DNA of 33,284 bases from contig CALMRZ010000095.1 of the NCBI GenBank assembly GCA_937872225.1, positions 1-33,284 of the forward strand. The letters run 5' to 3'. This DNA comes from an uncultured Spirochaetota bacterium. Lineage in GTDB: Bacteria > Spirochaetota > UBA4802 > UBA5550. Of this stretch, positions 1 to 7,391 are shown piece by piece (the stretch's first letter is position 1; each line of letters begins with the position of its first letter). The position numbers and the translations under genes are program-made. The notes under the pieces were generated by a model that was given only the letters and a program-made list of their open reading frames with translations, was not told where the DNA came from and ran no database searches.

Positions 1-96
1 TTTTCCGGGATGCGTCAATTGCCGGATATTGCTATTTGGCGTTAACAAAAAATGATGAGTGAAGGGGGTATGGATTCTGTTACAATATTCCATTTC

Positions 97-1014
97 TTAT
101 TTTTGCGGCCTGTACTCGGAAGCGTTGTAATCGACTTCAAACCTGGCGGGTTTTCCCTTCATGATATGGAATTCAACGCTGAAGGGGGCATCGTCGCCGT
201 TCCTCAGCACGGACTGACCGATGAAGCCGCCTGCGTGGCCGATGATTCGTCCTGAGTCGTCAAATGCCGTTACCGCCACCTGGACATGCTGCGCGTCCCG
301 TCCCGAGCCGTTCCTGACCCTGCCGGAGGCCCGGTAATAATCATAGCGGTGGGCCGGACTGGTCATTTTCAGTCTCGTGATCCCAAGCCTCGGCCTCGGC
401 CGATAATAGGACGGGCTTTCCGGTATGCCGACAGACTTAACGGTCTTATAGGCCGGGGCGCGCATGACCAGGACAGATACAGGCGTCCTCTCGCCCGGCA
501 TGATGTAGCCGCGGATGCCGTATCCCCGCCCGACCGCCACTTTCTCCCCCTTCGCGTCATACAGGGCGATTTCGGCCCTGGGATAGACCGGGGTCTCCCC
601 GGTGTTCCGGAACATACCCACGAAATAGATATTGCCGATGACATCGTTCAGGGGGGCGATATCGGTGAACTCCGCGCTCACCTTCTTATCAGGCTCAATG
701 GCTTCTTTCCCGGCTTCGACCTGTTTTACGGGCCTATCCGCGTGAACGGATGTGTCACGTCCGGCAGGTCCGGCGGAGCGGTTTATGATGAAGAGGCCCG
801 CGACAAAGAGCGCCAGGAAGGCGGCCGCCGCTGACACGACCACGGCCGTTCTGCTCCTCGTCATCATCTCGACAATGGCATTGAATAATTTCCCGCCGGC
901 ACCGGCGGCGCCGTAATGGACCGTGCCGCAGTAATGGCACACGTACCGGCCCTGTTCCAGCCTGAGGTCGTGACTCCCGCACTGGCGGCAGAGGAGAGGT
1001 TTGATTTCTTTCAT
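97..1014 (-). CDS. Zinc-ribbon membrane protein with FxLYD-type domains
   Basis: No specific function is recognised. From the start at 1014 (305 aa) the protein opens with a zinc ribbon, two CxxC pairs 13 residues apart (CRQCG ... CHYCG), then one membrane helix near residues 56-77 (rich in Ala, Val, Leu, Phe) and a large extracytoplasmic part. That part appears to hold two FxLYD-like beta domains, each with an RNTG/RNGSG-type turn followed by an ALYDAKG or AFDDSG strand. Such proteins usually sit in the inner membrane with the ribbon in the cytoplasm. An in-frame ATG at 1086 overlaps the upstream stop by 4 nt (ATGA) and has GGAG just before it, so the longer 329-aa form is possible. I prefer 1014 because the ribbon then starts right at the N terminus, after a GGGG sequence. 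It probably forms an operon with the upstream membrane protein. Confidence 0.75.
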   Translation of the reverse strand: MKEIKPLLCRQCGSHDLRLEQGRYVCHYCGTVHYGAAGAGGKLFNAIVEMMTRSRTAVVVSAAAAFLALFVAGLFIINRSAGPAGRDTSVHADRPVKQVEAGKEAIEPDKKVSAEFTDIAPLNDVIGNIYFVGMFRNTGETPVYPRAEIALYDAKGEKVAVGRGYGIRGYIMPGERTPVSVLVMRAPAYKTVKSVGIPESPSYYRPRPRLGITRLKMTSPAHRYDYYRASGRVRNGSGRDAQHVQVAVTAFDDSGRIIGHAGGFIGQSVLRNGDDAPFSVEFHIMKGKPARFEVDYNASEYRPQK

Positions 1015-1082
1015 TATGGAACCCCGCATGTATTCACAGCGGATGGCAATCACCGATCTTCTTTCAAGTAATTTTTCAAGGA

Positions 1083-1583
1083 TCATTTCTCTCCGGAAAA
1101 AATCCGCTGGTATTCCCCGGCCCGCCTGGTGGCAAACGAAAGAACCCTTGACGTCTTTCCTCCAGAATCACGAATATCGATGGTTACGGATGCGCCTGAT
1201 CCTTCCGGGGTCACCGTGACCTGTTGCGGCCGCACGCCGGCCGGCACGTATCCCTTTTTAATCATGGCGGCAAGGTCAATGCCCGGCTTTGAAGCATGAT
1301 AATCGATGACAAATCGCAGCAAATAGCCAATAGTCGACAGGGGAAGTTTCTGTGCAATGACTATCCGCCGGTCCGTGAGGCGCGCCAGGCAGCGCCCGTA
1401 CCGGTAGTACCGGATACGCTTCTCGACCACGGCGACGTCCCTCTCTTCGCAGATCACGATCTCCCCGGGAATTGCCGCCAGGCGCTGGAGGGCCGACCGA
1501 CGGTAAAGGAGATAGAGGATGAACGCCGCAGCGGAAAGGAAGCATACTGTTACAATGATAATCATCTGAGGCGAAAAGCTCAT
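1083..1583 (-). CDS. Single-pass membrane protein with PH-like domain
   Basis: This 166-aa protein has one N-terminal membrane helix (about residues 6-27) followed by a soluble domain. The pattern of a basic RYYRYGRCLARLTDRRIVIA stretch and then strands looks like a bacterial PH domain, where 'LTdrRi' is typical. That match is by eye only and no function can be named. The start at 1583 is chosen over the upstream ATG at 1622 because AAGGTGG lies about 9 nt before it, and because the extra 13 residues (Arg and Cys) do not look like a membrane-protein N terminus. Its stop overlaps the possible ATG of the zinc-ribbon gene, so the two are probably co-translated and may work together at the membrane. 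Confidence 0.7.
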   Translation of the reverse strand: MSFSPQMIIIVTVCFLSAAAFILYLLYRRSALQRLAAIPGEIVICEERDVAVVEKRIRYYRYGRCLARLTDRRIVIAQKLPLSTIGYLLRFVIDYHASKPGIDLAAMIKKGYVPAGVRPQQVTVTPEGSGASVTIDIRDSGGKTSRVLSFATRRAGEYQRIFSGEK

Positions 1584-1710
1584 CGGACAACGCCACCTTA
1601 TATTGTATATAATGTCATGCATAGTGCGTATTCTGCACGTTGATCTGCGATCAGCCGAAACGACAGTGTCGCAAACCGATCATTAACAGTCAATCGGTTC
1701 CTGCGAAGAA

Positions 1711-1750
1711 AACAAAAAACTTCCGCGCTTTCTGCATCTCCGCGCAGAAA
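1711..1750 (-). terminator. Possible terminator after ndh
   Basis: Reading on the minus strand after the NADH dehydrogenase stop, TTTCTGC and GCAGAAA form a 7-bp stem (1744-1750 with 1729-1735). After nine bases comes GTTTTTTG. The gap between stem and T run is longer than usual, so this is only a candidate. The rest of 1584-1806 shows nothing else I can name. Confidence 0.3.
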
Positions 1751-1806
1751 TCAAGGTTACACGCACCGGAGGGTCAGCTGAAAAACACGAATCTGAATGC
1801 CCCGCC

Positions 1807-3111
1807 CTATCCGCACCGGCTGCCCCGGTGCAGGCACCCCATGCCGTTGGGATTGTCGCAGCACCCGGGAAGGATCAGCCTCACCGAGCGTTCGAAGAAG
1901 AGATAGTCCCAGATCCAGTTCACGACGACAAAGAGCTTGTTCCTGAAACCGATGAGGTTCATGATGTGGATCACGATCCAGATGAGCCAGGCCATGAAGC
2001 CCTGGAACTCACGCTTCCCGATGCGGGTCACGGCGGCGTTGCGTCCGATAGTGACCATGGCGCCGCGGTCCCTGTAGGCGAAGGGAAGCGGCGCTTCACC
2101 CCGCACCTGGCGGAGTATGTTCTCCGCGGCCCATCGTCCCTGCTGGATCGCCACCGGGGCGATCATCGGCAGGGGGGCGCCCTCTTCCTCAAGATAGGCC
2201 AGGTCCCCCGTGACGTACACTTCCGGCCTGCCCTCCATCTGCAGGGACTTCAGGGTTTTTATCCTTTTGTTGTTTGAAAGGGACATGTCGGCGTTTGATT
2301 CGGGCACCATGCCGCTGACCCCGGCGGTCCAGATGACCGTTTCCGTGTCGATGGACGAGCCGTCGCCGAAGGCCACGCCGGCGGCGGAGATTTCCTTTAC
2401 CCTGGCCCCGAGCCTGACATCGACTCCCATGCGGGAGAGCCTGCCGGCGGTGTAGGCGCTCAGCTTCGGCGAGAGCATCGACAGCACCCGCTCCGCCCCT
2501 TCCACCAGCACCACGGAAACGTCACCCGCCGAAATGCCGGGAAAATCCTTTTTCAGGGGGCCCCGCACCAGCTCGGACAGGGCGCCGGCAAACTCGACGC
2601 CGGTGGGGCCGCCTCCGGCGATCACGAAGGTGAGGAGCTTTTTCCTCCGGGCCTGATCATCGATGTAGGCGGCCCGCTCGAAGCAGGTGAGGATGTGGTT
2701 CCGGAGCACCATGGCGTCGTCCAGGGTCTTCAGCGGAAAGGCATAGCGTTCCGCCCCGGCCACGGCAAAGTAATCGGTCTTGCTCCCGGTGGCCACAATG
2801 AGGTAGTCGTAGCTAATCTTCTGGTTGTTGCACAGCATGTATTTTTCATTGTAATCGATACGGCCCGCCTCGGCGCGGAGATACGACACGTTCCGGCTCT
2901 TCCTCAAAAGAGAGCGTATCGGGTAGGCGATCTGCTCCGGCTCTATCTCTGCGGCTCCCACCTGGTACAGGAGTGGAAGGAAGGTATGGTAATTGTTTTT
3001 ATCGATGAGGGTAACCGTGACCCCCTTCTTACCCGCCAGGGACTTGACCGCCCAGAGGCCCGCGAAGCCGGCGCCGATGATGACCACGTGTTTTCCGTTT
3101 TCCTGATCCAT
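1807..3111 (-). CDS. ndh: Type II NADH dehydrogenase (NDH-2)
   Basis: Non-proton-pumping NADH:quinone oxidoreductase at the inner face of the membrane. It is a two-dinucleotide-fold flavoprotein: FAD-binding GAGFAG at residues 13-18, the ATG/ATGS region near 106-110, NAD-binding GGGPTG at 166-171, the second FAD motif VTGD at 300-303, and the quinone-site segment APVAIQQG at 318-325, where many homologues have AQxAxQ. The C-terminal part (about 373-412) is rich in Trp, Ile and Leu and fits the amphipathic membrane anchor of the family. At 434 aa it is of normal length. The start is supported by AAAAGGAA upstream. It stands alone, and a FNR-type box and a TATAAT lie upstream, which suggests oxygen-linked control of respiration. 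Confidence 0.92.
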   Translation of the reverse strand: MDQENGKHVVIIGAGFAGLWAVKSLAGKKGVTVTLIDKNNYHTFLPLLYQVGAAEIEPEQIAYPIRSLLRKSRNVSYLRAEAGRIDYNEKYMLCNNQKISYDYLIVATGSKTDYFAVAGAERYAFPLKTLDDAMVLRNHILTCFERAAYIDDQARRKKLLTFVIAGGGPTGVEFAGALSELVRGPLKKDFPGISAGDVSVVLVEGAERVLSMLSPKLSAYTAGRLSRMGVDVRLGARVKEISAAGVAFGDGSSIDTETVIWTAGVSGMVPESNADMSLSNNKRIKTLKSLQMEGRPEVYVTGDLAYLEEEGAPLPMIAPVAIQQGRWAAENILRQVRGEAPLPFAYRDRGAMVTIGRNAAVTRIGKREFQGFMAWLIWIVIHIMNLIGFRNKLFVVVNWIWDYLFFERSVRLILPGCCDNPNGMGCLHRGSRCG

Positions 3112-3140
3112 TTCAATCGAATTCCTTTTATATGATTGTT

Positions 3141-3146
3141 ATTATA
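3141..3146 (-). promoter_or_regulatory. -10 element of the ndh promoter
   Basis: TATAAT on the minus strand. The -35 position at 17-bp spacing reads TGCTAC, a poor match, as expected for an activator-dependent promoter. The predicted start of transcription is near 3134, giving a leader of about 22 nt. Confidence 0.55.
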
Positions 3147-3188
3147 TACAACCCAGGGTTAACGTAGCACATTAGAAAATCCATGTCA

Positions 3189-3202
3189 TTGATTTAAATC
3201 AA
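3189..3202 (-). promoter_or_regulatory. FNR/CRP-family operator upstream of ndh
   Basis: TTGATTTAAATCAA is a perfect copy of the FNR consensus TTGAT-N4-ATCAA. Its centre (3195.5) is 61.5 bp upstream of the start of transcription predicted from the TATAAT at 3141-3146. This is the standard position of class I CRP/FNR activator sites. Activation by an oxygen- or redox-responsive FNR-family protein is inferred; no such regulator gene is in the window. Confidence 0.65.
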
Positions 3203-3214
3203 GACATCATTTTT

Positions 3215-3449
3215 CAACGCAGAGTCGCAGAGGACGCTGAGATCGCAGAGGGTTTAGGGTTGTCTTTAATTAATTACAGAGTTTTTCTATTATAACAATC
3301 ATTTCTTCTCACCCATGAAAGCGGAATCCGCAAAGACATTCACCGAATATTTTTCATCTGTCTCGATATGCGCGCCATACATATCAATGATCAAACAATC
3401 CGCCATAAACCCTGCGCTCTCCGAGTCTCCGCGCTGCATCTTTGGGTTT
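3215..3449. repeat. CGCAGAG-type inverted repeat pair
   Basis: Two arms of about 45 bp face each other: 3215-3260 carries AACGCAGAGTCGCAGAGG and GATCGCAGAGGGTTTAGGG, and 3404-3449 carries the imperfect inverse (AAACCCTGCGCTCTCCGAG, then CTCCGCGCTGCATCTTTGG). About 140 bp of AT-rich, non-coding sequence lies between. CGCAGAG arrays of this kind are scattered in intergenic DNA of many unrelated environmental bacteria. Together with the ndh promoter, this accounts for most of the gene-free stretch 3112-3474; I see no gene there. Confidence 0.55.
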
Positions 3450-3474
3450 GTTGATTGCAACCAGCCGATGCCGA

Positions 3475-4329
3475 TCAATCGAATGGCGCGAGCTTCATTT
3501 TTTTCCCCTTGACCGTCACCGCGGGCGCCCCGCCCGACACATCCAGGGTAAAGGCATCGTTTTCACCGGTGCAGACCCTGCCCGCCCGGTTCAGTTTCGG
3601 ATCATAGGTCCCCCGGCAATGCTCGAGAGCGCGGCATTCGTACCTGTTTTTTCCCAGGGGCCTGCAGCTCCCCGTGGTTTTCATGGGACACGTCTCGTCG
3701 CCGCAGGGCACCACATCAATGGAGAAGAGATACCCCCGGTAAAAGACCAGCTGGCCACCGTCAATCGAGGACATCCCTTCCGCTGACATCCAGTTCTTCC
3801 CGGCTATCTTCGCGTAATTGTCCCGGCGGTTGAAGGCGTCTCCCGGATCCGAGAGGGCCACTTCGGCCAGGCAGGTGTCATTCCACTTATCGCCTTTATA
3901 TACTGATTGAATAGTGAGCGTCAGCGTATCTGTCGCCTTACCCGCCAGCGGGACAGACTGGAATCCCTGTTCGTCCTTCAGCGTATAGGTGCTCCCGTTG
4001 ACCTTTAATTGTTTTACCCGGTTATTGGCGGCCCAGTATTTTGCAATACCCATGCCGTTCTTGATGAACAGTTTTTTCATTGCCGCGGGCGCGTTGAGTT
4101 TTACGGTTATGTTCTCCCCTATCCCGGCATCTTTCTTTCCCTCGCACCAGGAGTCGTCGGTCATGTCCATGATGTTCCCCTGGTCATAGGTCCCTTTTTC
4201 AGGGTCGAGTACCGATGTGGCGTCAATGGACTTTATCCACACGCCCTTTTCAGCCGCCGATATCGAATGCACCAGGATCATGACAAAACACGAGACGATA
4301 AGAAATGCTGAGATTATAAGTCTTTTCAT
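3475..4329 (-). CDS. Secreted NADase-type glycan-binding domain protein
   Basis: A 284-aa exported protein. The signal peptide covers about residues 1-26 (MKRLIISAFL start, cleavage after SISA). Next comes a discoidin-like domain with the pattern of the NADase-type glycan-binding family: a variable N-terminal strand, TDDSWCEG, GIGENITVKL, a KKLFIKNGMG strand, then NNRVKQLKVNG. The C-terminal half (about 185-284) is separate and carries seven Cys, probably disulfide-bonded. The family assignment rests on motifs; the bound ligand is unknown. The start at 4329 is fixed by AAGGAG 8 nt upstream and by the signal peptide; the longer reading from 4398 would bury it. It follows the cyclase gene on the same strand with 68 nt between. 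Confidence 0.8.
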   Translation of the reverse strand: MKRLIISAFLIVSCFVMILVHSISAAEKGVWIKSIDATSVLDPEKGTYDQGNIMDMTDDSWCEGKKDAGIGENITVKLNAPAAMKKLFIKNGMGIAKYWAANNRVKQLKVNGSTYTLKDEQGFQSVPLAGKATDTLTLTIQSVYKGDKWNDTCLAEVALSDPGDAFNRRDNYAKIAGKNWMSAEGMSSIDGGQLVFYRGYLFSIDVVPCGDETCPMKTTGSCRPLGKNRYECRALEHCRGTYDPKLNRAGRVCTGENDAFTLDVSGGAPAVTVKGKKMKLAPFD

Positions 4330-4397
4330 ATATATTCTCCTTATTGTATTGCAGATTACAGGACCCTTGGCCATCCGATCGGGTCCGGGACTCATCA

Positions 4398-5036
4398 TTA
4401 TTTCTTTTCATATAATAACGCCCGCACCGGAGCACCCTCGACCCCGGAAAGCTTCATCGGCAGACAAACCAGCTCATATTCTCCCGCCGGAACAGCCGAT
4501 AAATCAACACCCTCGAGGATCATGATATTGTTTTTCAATAACATGTTATGCACCGGGTTTCCCACTTCGGCATGATAGGTTTCGATTGAAAGATAATCAA
4601 TGCCGACAAGGGCCACGCCCTTCTCCGCCAGGTGGTCGGCCGCGCTCAACCCCAGGGCCACGAAGTCTTCCCTGAAGGAGGCAACGTTATTCTTCCAGAA
4701 GTCTGAATTCCTGGTTTTAAACAACACCCTTTTACATCCGGCAAGGGGGATTTTCTCAATATGCTTCTTTTCGATTAACGGGTCCGCGTCCGTTGCGATG
4801 ACGCGGCAGGGCCCGACAAGCACCTCAAGGGGCATGTCATCGACTGTCCTCCCGCCATCGATAACATGGAGCGGCGCGTCGATGTGCGTGCCGGAATGGA
4901 CGCCCATGGTCAGCGCAGTAAGGTTGCACAGGTCTCCCTGCGGGATTGATTTTTTTCTTTCCAGCCGCACTTTCGGATCGCCGGGCCATACCGGCATCGT
5001 GTTAGAAACGGGAACGGTTATATCGTATCGTTTCAT
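4398..5036 (-). CDS. Cyclase family protein (kynurenine formamidase-like)
   Basis: A metal-dependent hydrolase of the cyclase/KynB family, 212 aa, cytoplasmic. The family signature HSGTHIDAPLH is at residues 47-57, with His47, His51, Asp53 and His57 as expected metal or catalytic ligands. The N terminus (YDITVPVSNTMPVWPGDP) and the C terminus (EGVDLSAVPAGEYELVCLP, then GAPVRALL) are typical. Members hydrolyse N-formylkynurenine or related amides and esters; no tryptophan-breakdown genes are nearby, so the substrate is open. The start at 5036 matches family N termini. An in-frame ATG at 5078 would add residues encoded by the G-rich leader element and is not preferred. There is no clean Shine-Dalgarno; the nearest G-rich sequence is the run of G 14 nt upstream. 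Confidence 0.85.
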   Translation of the reverse strand: MKRYDITVPVSNTMPVWPGDPKVRLERKKSIPQGDLCNLTALTMGVHSGTHIDAPLHVIDGGRTVDDMPLEVLVGPCRVIATDADPLIEKKHIEKIPLAGCKRVLFKTRNSDFWKNNVASFREDFVALGLSAADHLAEKGVALVGIDYLSIETYHAEVGNPVHNMLLKNNIMILEGVDLSAVPAGEYELVCLPMKLSGVEGAPVRALLYEKK

Positions 5037-5049
5037 CTGTCTTATTTTG

Positions 5050-5074
5050 CCCCCCCCTGTCCCCCTGAGAGGGC
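5050..5074 (-). repeat. G-rich leader element, copy 1
   Basis: On the minus strand this reads CCCTCTCAGGGGGACAGGGG and continues as G. It lies in the 5' leader of the cyclase gene, ending 13 nt before its ATG. Copy 2 (18695-18717) shares GGGGGACAGGGGGGG and the CCCTC stretch before it, and copy 3 (5225-5247) shares the CCCCTCC/GGGG core. Confidence 0.6.
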
Positions 5075-5098
5075 ACATAAAATTTTAGCAGCCGCTCC

Positions 5099-5127
5099 AT
5101 TATATGCTTTAAAACATTTCAAATCAA
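5099..5127 (-). promoter_or_regulatory. Sigma-70 promoter of the cyclase gene
   Basis: TTGATT at 5122-5127 and TATAAT at 5099-5104 are 17 bp apart on the minus strand. Transcription should start near 5092, which places the G-rich element inside the 56-nt leader. Confidence 0.65.
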
Positions 5128-5144
5128 ACATGTTGCATAACTAT

Positions 5145-5191
5145 TAGACTTCTTGCATGACTGCTTAAAATTAAGTATTGCAACAAGTCTA
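5145..5191. repeat. 47-nt imperfect hairpin
   Basis: TAGACTTCTTGCA (5145-5157) and TGCAACAAGTCTA (5179-5191) pair with one mismatch, and the loop contains a CTTAA/TTAAG inner stem. It is AT-rich, with no run of T on either side, between the gnd stop and the cyclase promoter. It could be a termination or processing structure, or the remnant of a small element. Confidence 0.4.
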
Positions 5192-5224
5192 TTGATATTT
5201 ACCAATAGTCGAGTGTTGTCCTCG

Positions 5225-5247
5225 CCCCCCTCCGGGGGGGGTGGGGA
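5225..5247. repeat. G-rich element, copy 3
   Basis: CCCCCCTCCGGGGGGGG followed by TGGGG lies just past the gnd stop. C6 and G6-8 can pair as a stem with a TCC-type loop. It resembles the first half of the other two G-rich elements but lacks the GACAG spacer. It could also act as a gnd transcript end, though no T run follows. Confidence 0.45.
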
Positions 5248-5252
5248 ACTCA

Positions 5253-6671
5253 CTATCTCTGCCACTCTGTCCGGAATAATGTGCCCGCCGGGGCGTCGAC
5301 GCGCTCGTAGCCGTGGGCGCCGAAAAAGTCCCGCATGGCCTGGAGCAGGTTCGCCGGCAGGCGTTCCGACCGATAACTATCGAAATACGCCAGGGCTGAT
5401 GAAAGCACCGGCGCCGGAATGCCGTGTTTCACCGCCGATGCAACGGCGTTTCTCCAACCCTGCTGTTTTTCCCTTACTGCGCCGGCAAAGGGCTGTTCCG
5501 CAATGATATGCCCGGCGTCAGGCTTTTTCCTGAACAGGGCCTCAACATCATTCATCATCTTCGATTGTATGATGCACCCGCCCCGCCATACGCGGGCTAT
5601 TGTACCGCGGTCAAGGCCCCATCCGAATTCCAGCGACGCTTTCTGAATAAGTGAAAAGCCCTGGCCATGGGCAACTGCGATGGAGCAGAAGAGGGCGTCC
5701 TCCAGGTCCTTCACAAGGGCTTTGCCGTCGCCGGTAAAGCCTGTTCCGGAGGGGAAAACGCCGGCCCAGCGGCGCCGCTCCTCTATAAGCGACGATATAC
5801 ATCGCTCTGAAACCGCCCCGTCAATGGCCGGCACCGGTACGCCCAGGCCGAGGGCGGCAATGGAAGCTTCTTTCCCGGTGCCCTTCTGGAAGGCCCGGTC
5901 CAGAATCGAGTCAACCAGAAGACCGTTGCCGTCCTTCATTTTCAGCACCCGGGGGACGATCCCCACCAGGTAGCCGCCGAGGCGTCCGCCGTTCCACCGG
6001 TCAAACACGCCGGCAATTTCATCGGCCTTCATCCCGAAGAGCCGCTTCATCATGTCATAGGTTTCGGCGATGGCCTGCATCATGGCGTACTCGATGCCGT
6101 TGTGGACCATCTTCACGAAATGCCCCGATCCGCCGGGCCCGATCCATTCGCAGCAGGGGGTCCCGTCATCGAGCCGTGCCGCGATGGACTGGAGCAGCGG
6201 CCGCACTCTTTCCCATGCCCCTGCCGTGCCCCCGGGCATGAGGGACGGACCGCGGAGCGCCCCTTCGCCGCCGCCGGAAACGCCGCATCCCACGTAGAGC
6301 AGGCCCTGCTTTTCCACCGCCGCCGCCCGGCGGGCCGTGTCCAGGTACTGTGAGTTGCCGCCGTCGATGATGATATCGCCGGGCTCCAGGCGCGGCGCGA
6401 GTCGGTGGATCATGTCATCAACCGGGGTCCCCGCCTTCACCATCATCAGGATGACGCGGGGCCTGCGCAGCATGGCGACAACGTCGTCGAGAATGCGGGC
6501 ACCGGCAATGCCGTCGCACCCGTGGGCCTCCAGGAAAGCCGCCAGCAGGTCCCCCTCCCCGGCGACATCGGGATTGAACACGGCAACGGCATTGCCGCGG
6601 CGGGAGAAATTGAGGGCCATGTTTCTCCCCATGATCCCGAGACCCACTATGCCGATGTCGAAATTAGCCAA
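5253..6671 (-). CDS. gnd: 6-phosphogluconate dehydrogenase, decarboxylating
   Basis: Converts 6-phosphogluconate and NADP+ to ribulose 5-phosphate, CO2 and NADPH in the cytoplasm. At 472 aa it has the length of the long, dimeric enzymes. The N-terminal Rossmann motif GLGIMG is at residues 11-16, IIDGGNS is near 101-107, the active-site stretch GVSGGGEGALRGPSLMPGG follows, and GSGHFVKMVHNGIEY carries the catalytic Lys and the His-Asn pair. The C-terminal all-helical part ends with DSYRSERLPANLLQAMRDFFGAH, the substrate-contact tail of the partner subunit. The start overlaps the gluconokinase stop by 8 nt, so the two are translationally coupled. The pair makes the gluconate-to-pentose-phosphate route; no zwf or gluconate permease is in view. 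Confidence 0.95.
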   Translation of the reverse strand: MANFDIGIVGLGIMGRNMALNFSRRGNAVAVFNPDVAGEGDLLAAFLEAHGCDGIAGARILDDVVAMLRRPRVILMMVKAGTPVDDMIHRLAPRLEPGDIIIDGGNSQYLDTARRAAAVEKQGLLYVGCGVSGGGEGALRGPSLMPGGTAGAWERVRPLLQSIAARLDDGTPCCEWIGPGGSGHFVKMVHNGIEYAMMQAIAETYDMMKRLFGMKADEIAGVFDRWNGGRLGGYLVGIVPRVLKMKDGNGLLVDSILDRAFQKGTGKEASIAALGLGVPVPAIDGAVSERCISSLIEERRRWAGVFPSGTGFTGDGKALVKDLEDALFCSIAVAHGQGFSLIQKASLEFGWGLDRGTIARVWRGGCIIQSKMMNDVEALFRKKPDAGHIIAEQPFAGAVREKQQGWRNAVASAVKHGIPAPVLSSALAYFDSYRSERLPANLLQAMRDFFGAHGYERVDAPAGTLFRTEWQR

Positions 6672-7194
6672 TGTTAAGGCTCCTGATGTAGGATTGGGGC
6701 AGCAGCTCCCTGCGGATAATCTCCGTTATTATTTCAGTGCAGATATCATCGGGCCTGGAATCTATTGAAACCGTCACGGCGTCAACGGGTTCTTCCAGGT
6801 CCCGGAACTGGCTTTCCAGCAGGGACGGCGGAAAGAAGTGGCCGGTCCTGTCCCGCAAGCGCCCGAGAATGAAATCACGGTCGCCCTTCAGGTGGATGTA
6901 GGCGACCTCTTCCTTTCCGTTCCAGTCGAGCATGTCTCGGTATTGTTTTTTTAAGGCCGAGCAGGCCAGCACCGCGCCGCCGTGCCGGTTCCACTGGGCC
7001 ACGTGCACGGCCAGGTCGAAGAGCCACGGCACGCGGTCCTCATCGGTGAGGGGGACGCCGTTATTCATCTTCTCGAGATTCCCCTGGGAGTGAAAGTCAT
7101 CGGCGTCGTGAAAGGGAAAGGCGATGCGGCCGGCCAGCAGTTTCCCCACCGTTGTTTTCCCGCATCCCGATACGCCCATCACGATGAATACCAT
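6664..7194 (-). CDS. gntK: Gluconokinase
   Basis: Phosphorylates gluconate with ATP to 6-phosphogluconate, feeding the dehydrogenase encoded immediately downstream. The protein is 176 aa, normal for GntK. It carries the P-loop GVSGCGKTT at residues 8-16, the substrate region FHDADDFHSQGNLEKMNNGVPLTDEDR (His29, Asp30 and Asp33 contact gluconate in the family), the CSALKKQYRD segment near 89-98 and a family-typical LxGDRDFILGRLRDRTGHFFPPSLLESQF lid. The start is the first Met before the P-loop; AAAGGAA lies about 12 nt upstream, a rather long spacing. It is the first gene of the operon, behind a strong promoter. Confidence 0.94.
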   Translation of the reverse strand: MVFIVMGVSGCGKTTVGKLLAGRIAFPFHDADDFHSQGNLEKMNNGVPLTDEDRVPWLFDLAVHVAQWNRHGGAVLACSALKKQYRDMLDWNGKEEVAYIHLKGDRDFILGRLRDRTGHFFPPSLLESQFRDLEEPVDAVTVSIDSRPDDICTEIITEIIRRELLPQSYIRSLNIG

Positions 7195-7226
7195 TCAGTC
7201 TGCCGTTCCTTTCATTATTCCCTTTG

Positions 7227-7254
7227 ATTCTACACCGGCATGAAATAATGTCAA
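7227..7254 (-). promoter_or_regulatory. Sigma-70 promoter of gntK-gnd
   Basis: TTGACA (7249-7254) and TAGAAT (7227-7232) are separated by 16 bp on the minus strand, a near-consensus housekeeping promoter. Transcription should start near 7220. No clear GntR-type operator was seen around it. Confidence 0.7.
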
Positions 7255-7319
7255 ATAGAAATAATAACTTTCTGGCCATGAGACTTTTACATGGTTGACT
7301 CAGTAATGCAGAATTAAAA

Positions 7320-7363
7320 ACTCGGGGAATAACAACAAGGGCTGTTCAATTATGACAACCCCT
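7320..7363 (-). terminator. Possible terminator of the ECF operon
   Basis: On the minus strand GGGTTGT and ACAGCCC form a 7-bp stem with one G-U pair and an ATAATTG-type loop, followed by TTGTTGTTATT. It lies 30-70 nt past the stop of the CsgG-domain gene. The T-rich tail is interrupted, so strength is uncertain. Confidence 0.45.
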
Positions 7364-7391
7364 GTGTTTTCCATACCATTCACAGCCACTG

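Noticed and set aside
5225-5247. Strong terminator after gnd
   Set aside because: The C6/G6 stem is good but no T run follows on either strand, so I list it as a G-rich element instead.
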